Shown here one piece after another: positions 61,002 through 64,000 of a stretch of 64,000 bases of DNA. Position 1 is the stretch's first letter. Every line of letters starts with the position of its first letter. The position numbers and the translations under genes are program-made. The notes under the pieces were generated by a model, which was not told the origin of the DNA, did no database searches, and saw only the letters and a program-made list of their open reading frames with translations. Origin of the DNA: VSJD01 sp041653875 (GTDB lineage Bacteria; Verrucomicrobiota; Kiritimatiellia; JAAZAB01); NCBI GenBank assembly GCA_041653875.1, contig JBAZEM010000013.1, forward strand, positions 10,305-74,304. Reading direction: 5' to 3'.

Positions 61002-61027
61002 GATAGCCGACGTAAAGTCGGCTCTAC
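61002..61027 (-). repeat. REP-like hairpin with GTAG, type A, copy 3
   Basis: Same hairpin as 37938-37963 with one loop change. The right flank 'atgaaacagtcgccgccttt' matches other copies. It lies just upstream of the GNAT gene. Confidence 0.75.
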
Positions 61028-61074
61028 ATGAAACAGTCGCCGCCTTTGGCGGGGCTCGACTTGATTTTTCATTT

Positions 61075-61557
61075 ATGGTGCTCATTCGTAAAATATGTTC
61101 GCGCGATACGCCCCAGGTCAAACAGCTCATTCGCGGCATCCTGGACAAGGAGTTTGCCTCCGCGCGCCAGGCCTACGGCGGCATCCCGGACCTTGACGAT
61201 CCCGCCTGTTATTACAGTGGTCCGAAAGATATTTTTCTGGTGGCCGAAAAAGACGGCGCTATTATCGGCACCGTGGCCATCAAGGAGGATGCGCCGGACA
61301 CGGCGCTCTTGCGGCGGATTTTTCTGAACAAGGCCTTCCGGGGCAAGGGGTATGGCGAGAAGCTGTTGCAAAAGGCCCTGGCGTTTTGTTTCGAACAGCA
61401 ATACCAGAACGTAACCTTCCGCGGCACCGCCGCCATGCAGGCGGCCCTGCAGCTCTGTCTCAAAGAGGGATTCAAGGAGACGGACGTGGCCGAGACGAAT
61501 GCGTTCGAGATGCATGTCCTGACCAAGCGCTTGAAACCGCCCGCCGGCAAGACATAA
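61075..61557 (+). CDS. GNAT-family N-acetyltransferase
   Basis: A 160-residue GNAT enzyme using acetyl-CoA. Motif A is LRRIFLNKAFRGKGYGEKLLQKAL, with the Q/RxxGxG/A-type pyrophosphate loop read as RGKGYG (about 90-95). IFLVAEKDGAIIGTVAIK forms the preceding strands. ATG 61075 is chosen; the open frame upstream to 60856 is REP-like sequence read by chance. It converges on the BFN-UVR gene across an inverted-repeat terminator. The substrate is unknown. Confidence 0.8.
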   Translation: MVLIRKICSRDTPQVKQLIRGILDKEFASARQAYGGIPDLDDPACYYSGPKDIFLVAEKDGAIIGTVAIKEDAPDTALLRRIFLNKAFRGKGYGEKLLQKALAFCFEQQYQNVTFRGTAAMQAALQLCLKEGFKETDVAETNAFEMHVLTKRLKPPAGKT

Positions 61558-61563
61558 GTAGGG

Positions 61564-61643
61564 GAGTATGGGCGTTTGGGAGTATGGGCGTACGGATCAA
61601 ATCCTTTACCCCCATACATCCATGCTCCTCTACACCCATACTC
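61564..61643. terminator. Inverted-repeat element between convergent genes ('agtatgggagt' family), copy 2
   Basis: gagtatgggcgt / gagtatgggcgta units face inverted copies at 61609-61643, imperfectly paired. It shares the loop 'aatc-tttac-cccata' with 17446-17523, and both are between convergent genes. Confidence 0.6.
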
Positions 61644-62205
61644 AGTTTGTCTGCGACAACTTCTTTAATTCGTCCCGCAAGGCGGCGGCGTCCTCATAGC
61701 GCTCTTCGGCCACGGCCTTGGCCAGTTTCTGTTTCAAGGCTTCCGCCGGCGCCAGACGTTTGTTCAGCGGCTCGGCGTTGGGGCCTGCGCCCGCCTCGGG
61801 CGTTTCGTTGAAAATGACGCCCGCCGCCTCCATGACCTCTTCCGCCACGTAAAGGGGGGCCGTGAAGCGCAGAGCCAGGGCGATGGCGTCGCTGGGGCGG
61901 GCGTCAATTTCCGATTCCACGCCGTTCCATTCCAGGATCAGTTTGGCGAAAAAAGTGTTCTCGCGCAGGGCGTAGATTTCCGCGCGCTTCATGCGGCACT
62001 CCAGATTGTCCATGATGGTTTTCAGCAGGTCGTGCGTCAGAGGCCGCGGCACGGCCACGCGATCCAGGTACAACGCGATGGACTGGGCTTCCGTGGCGCC
62101 GATAAAAATTGGCAGGGTTCGTTTCTCGGCTTGGGTCCCGCTCTGCAGGAAGACCACGAATCCTATGTTCGAAAGCGATACGTTCATGCTGTTGACCAAA
62201 ATCAT
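61642..62205 (-). CDS. Bifunctional nuclease-domain (DUF151/BFN) protein with UVR motif
   Basis: A 187-residue protein. The DUF151 domain (1-130) has NIGFVVFLQSG, RTLPIFIGATEAQSIALYLD and DARPSDAIALALRFTAPLYVAEEVMEAAG. A UvrB/UvrC-type motif ends the protein (KLAKAVAEERYEDAAALRDELKKL). The BFN family includes nucleases acting on DNA and RNA; a UVR motif mediates binding to UvrABC-type or Clp partners. ATG 62205 is set by GGAGGG at 62212-62217; the frame upstream to 62256 is not used. It lies 47 bp downstream of hflX. Confidence 0.85.
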   Translation of the reverse strand: MILVNSMNVSLSNIGFVVFLQSGTQAEKRTLPIFIGATEAQSIALYLDRVAVPRPLTHDLLKTIMDNLECRMKRAEIYALRENTFFAKLILEWNGVESEIDARPSDAIALALRFTAPLYVAEEVMEAAGVIFNETPEAGAGPNAEPLNKRLAPAEALKQKLAKAVAEERYEDAAALRDELKKLSQTN

Positions 62206-62252
62206 AAATGCTCCCTCCGTGTTAATATAATCATCGTAGCATGTCTCGATAT

Positions 62253-63374
62253 TCAAGGCAAGGGGGCGGACAGAGCGCGCGGGGCGGGCGGCTTCATCAA
62301 GGCGGCCATGCGTTCTTTCAACGCGCTTAGGCCCTGGCGTTCCAGCGCCGAAATTACCATGGCCTCGGGATATGCGCGCTGGAGTTCGGCGATGCGCCCG
62401 GCCGCTTCCGGGCGGTCGGCCTTGTTGAACAGCAACAGGGATGCAATCCCCTCGGCCTGCATCTCCTTCAGCGTGGCCTGTACGACCTCGATTTGTTCCC
62501 GCGCGTAACGATGGCCGGCGTCCGCCACGATCAGGAGCAGGTCGGCCGCGCCGATTTCTTCCAGCGTCGAGCGGAACGAGGCCACCAGCCCGTGCGGCAA
62601 ATGCCGGATGAACCCTACGGTGTCCGTCAGCATGATCTGGCGTCGGTCGGGCAGGTACACCAAGCGGCTCTTGGTGTCCAGCGTGGCAAAGAGCCGGTCG
62701 TCCACGTAGGCCTCGGCGGCGGTCAGCGCGTTCAGCAGGGTGGACTTGCCGGCATTGGTGTATCCCACCAGGCAGGCCACCGGCCAGGGGCGCCGCTCGC
62801 GCGTCAAGGCGCGCCGCTTCTGGATTTCCTTGAGTTTGCGTTTCAAAATCGTGATGCGCGCCATGATGGGCGCGCGGCGCAGTTGAAAGGGGCTTTCGCC
62901 CGGGCCGCGCATGCCGATGCCGCCCGAAAAGCGCGCCTGCTTGACCGAGACCGGAATGCGCGAGGCCAAATATTGCAACTGCGCCAGTTCCACCTGGATT
63001 TGGGACTCCGCCGTGCGCGCGCGCCGCGCAAAAATTTGCAGAATCAGTTCCGTGCGGTCAATGACTTTGATGCCGACAGCCAAGTCGAGATTGTTGACCT
63101 GCACGGGGGAAAGCTCGTTGTCGAAAATCAGCAGGTTGGCCTTGGTTTCGCGCCCGGCCAACTGGATCTCGGCCAATTTGCCTTGGCCGATGAAAAACGC
63201 GGCGTCCGGTCGGTCGCGCCGCTGGGTGATACTGCCCAGCACGACGGCGCCGGCGGTGTCGGCCAGGCGTTCCAGTTCGGCCAGCGAATCGGCCGCTTCC
63301 TCGCGCGACTGGCGTCCGTTGATCAACTGTACCAGCAAGGCGCGTTCCCCAAGTTTGACAGATTGTGGTTTCAT
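62253..63374 (-). CDS. hflX: GTPase HflX
   Basis: Ribosome-associated GTPase that splits stalled ribosomes. It has 373 residues. The N-terminal HflX domain has IGQGKLAEIQL, FDNELSPVQVNNL, VIDRTELILQIFARRARTAESQIQVELAQL and GGIGMRGPGE. The G domain has GYTNAGKST (G1), DTVGFI (G3) and NKAD (G4). It overlaps the upstream Cys-rich gene by ATGA. Confidence 0.95.
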   Translation of the reverse strand: MKPQSVKLGERALLVQLINGRQSREEAADSLAELERLADTAGAVVLGSITQRRDRPDAAFFIGQGKLAEIQLAGRETKANLLIFDNELSPVQVNNLDLAVGIKVIDRTELILQIFARRARTAESQIQVELAQLQYLASRIPVSVKQARFSGGIGMRGPGESPFQLRRAPIMARITILKRKLKEIQKRRALTRERRPWPVACLVGYTNAGKSTLLNALTAAEAYVDDRLFATLDTKSRLVYLPDRRQIMLTDTVGFIRHLPHGLVASFRSTLEEIGAADLLLIVADAGHRYAREQIEVVQATLKEMQAEGIASLLLFNKADRPEAAGRIAELQRAYPEAMVISALERQGLSALKERMAALMKPPAPRALSAPLP

Positions 63375-63640
63375 CGTTTGTGTCCGGTGGTTTTGCGGAA
63401 GCGGTGGATGCGCGCAACGGAGGGGGGTGGACGGAAGGCTTCACGGCGCAGTTGCTTGGTCGTTTTGACGTGCGGCGCCGCCTGCCATTCGCGGAATTGC
63501 CGGTACAGCGCCTCGTTTTCGAACCCCTGGCAGCGCCCCCGTTCCCATTCCCGGCGCGGGCAAGCGAATTTCCAGCAAGTCGCGCCCAGGTTCAACAAGC
63601 AGGCATTGCACCGGCGAATCGGCTTCGGAGTATATCTCAT
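63371..63640 (-). CDS. Small Cys-rich protein coupled to hflX
   Basis: An 89-residue protein, family not named. IRRCNACLLNLGATCWKFACPRREWERGRCQGF has five cysteines in a CxxC-x9-C-x4-CP pattern, followed by a basic tail (KTTKQLRREAFRPPPSVARIHRFRKTTGHKR). The pattern suggests a zinc- or metal-binding knuckle and RNA or ribosome contact, in keeping with the coupling to hflX by ATGA. I chose ATG 63640 because the frame further upstream crosses the tRNA gene on the other strand. Confidence 0.6.
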   Translation of the reverse strand: MRYTPKPIRRCNACLLNLGATCWKFACPRREWERGRCQGFENEALYRQFREWQAAPHVKTTKQLRREAFRPPPSVARIHRFRKTTGHKR

Positions 63641-63755
63641 GTTTATATTATAGCACCTGCCGCGCGGCAGGGTAAGCGAAAAAATCTTGACCCTAACATT
63701 GCGGCCATTATAGTAGGAGCCGCTGGTTGCCGAAAAAGGCCGCCGGCGCATCCAC

Positions 63756-63829
63756 TGCCGGATTGTGTAATGGTAGCACAACAGACTCTGAATCTGTTTG
63801 TCTAGGTTCAAATCCTAGTCCGGCAACCA
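63756..63829 (+). tRNA. tRNA-Gln (anticodon CUG)
   Basis: Acceptor stem TGCCGGA / TCCGGCA (63756-63762 and 63819-63825), discriminator A, and CCA encoded at 63827-63829. The anticodon stem ACAGA/TCTGT encloses loop ctCTGaa, giving anticodon CUG. The T-arm reads CTAG-GTTCAAATC-CTAG. The 171 bp beyond show no gene. Confidence 0.95.
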
Positions 63830-64000
63830 CCTCTACAAGTCAGCCCCTCGTAAATATGGCAATGGCCGTATTCCTGGGGATGTGCCGTCAATTGTTAAAA
63901 TTGGATAGTTTCCGATTTACATTTCTCTGTGCTTTTCCTCTCCGATCCGAACTTTTTAATGATCCTTTTGGAGTGTCCCGTCACCCCGATTATGATCGGG

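Noticed and set aside
60856..61074. 73-codon N-terminal extension of the GNAT enzyme
   Set aside because: It is REP-like intergenic sequence that happens to lack stops; the GNAT fold starts at ATG 61075.
63641..63811. 57-codon extension of the Cys-rich protein
   Set aside because: It would run antisense through the tRNA-Gln gene; ATG 63640 starts the conserved-looking part.
63830..64000. Possible gene start after tRNA-Gln
   Set aside because: No frame with a credible start and ribosome-binding site; only a small ccccgat/atcgggg-type dyad at the window edge.

Overview
The window looks like a GC-rich chromosomal segment of a PVC-group bacterium, most like Lentisphaerota or Kiritimatiellota. 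This placement is inference from gene content: DUF4838 and GH42 glycan genes, a sialate O-acetylesterase, MoxR/DUF58/vWA/DUF4159 genes, a eukaryote-like GT3 glycogen synthase, FolE2, HflX and a BFN-UVR protein. There are no rRNA genes or CRISPR arrays. One tRNA (Gln, anticodon CUG) lies at the right end.

Region 1 (1-17.5 kb) is a carbohydrate and esterase island. It holds a truncated glycosidase, a secreted alpha/beta-hydrolase, a DUF4838 protein, a sialate O-acetylesterase, a large unknown protein, a GH42 beta-galactosidase, a YhcH/NanQ-type protein and a second esterase. It is interrupted by two almost identical copies of a Y1 (RAYT-type) transposase element with 29-bp perfect terminal inverted repeats, and by an AbiE-type toxin-antitoxin pair. 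A 123-bp cassette with a consensus promoter and a LacI-like dyad is duplicated in front of two of the glycan genes.

Region 2 (17.5-25.1 kb) holds a PUR-like small protein with FolE2, glycogen synthase, a restriction-modification locus with a probably leaderless ribbon-helix-helix gene, and an NtrB/NtrC-like histidine kinase and sigma-54 activator pair.

Region 3 (25.4-45.3 kb) is a long run of same-strand genes: MoxR ATPase, DUF58, two membrane vWA proteins and a 1,260-residue DUF4175-like membrane protein. They are followed by five secreted proteins (propeller-like, DNRLRE-like, SHD1/PA14/PKD/TPR, G8/beta-helix, tandem DUF4159). I infer an envelope or surface assembly system powered by the MoxR ATPase; its function is not described by anything visible here. 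A tandem of an intact trypsin-like PDZ protease and a paralogue lacking all three catalytic residues follows on the other strand.

Region 4 (48.9-60.8 kb) is a type II secretion or pseudopilus operon: E, F, G, H, I, J, K, a PilM-PilN-like L, a PilO-like M, and a secretin with four 19-residue repeats. The right end has a GNAT acetyltransferase, a BFN-UVR protein, HflX, a Cys-rich small protein and tRNA-Gln.

The most striking overall pattern is short repetitive DNA at gene boundaries. It includes GTAG-flanked REP-like hairpins, octamer arrays, 'tcagagg' and 'gtccgtc' arrays, and inverted repeats between genes. Several of these are translated, forming cleaved pseudopilin leaders, signal-peptide regions or a kinase tail.
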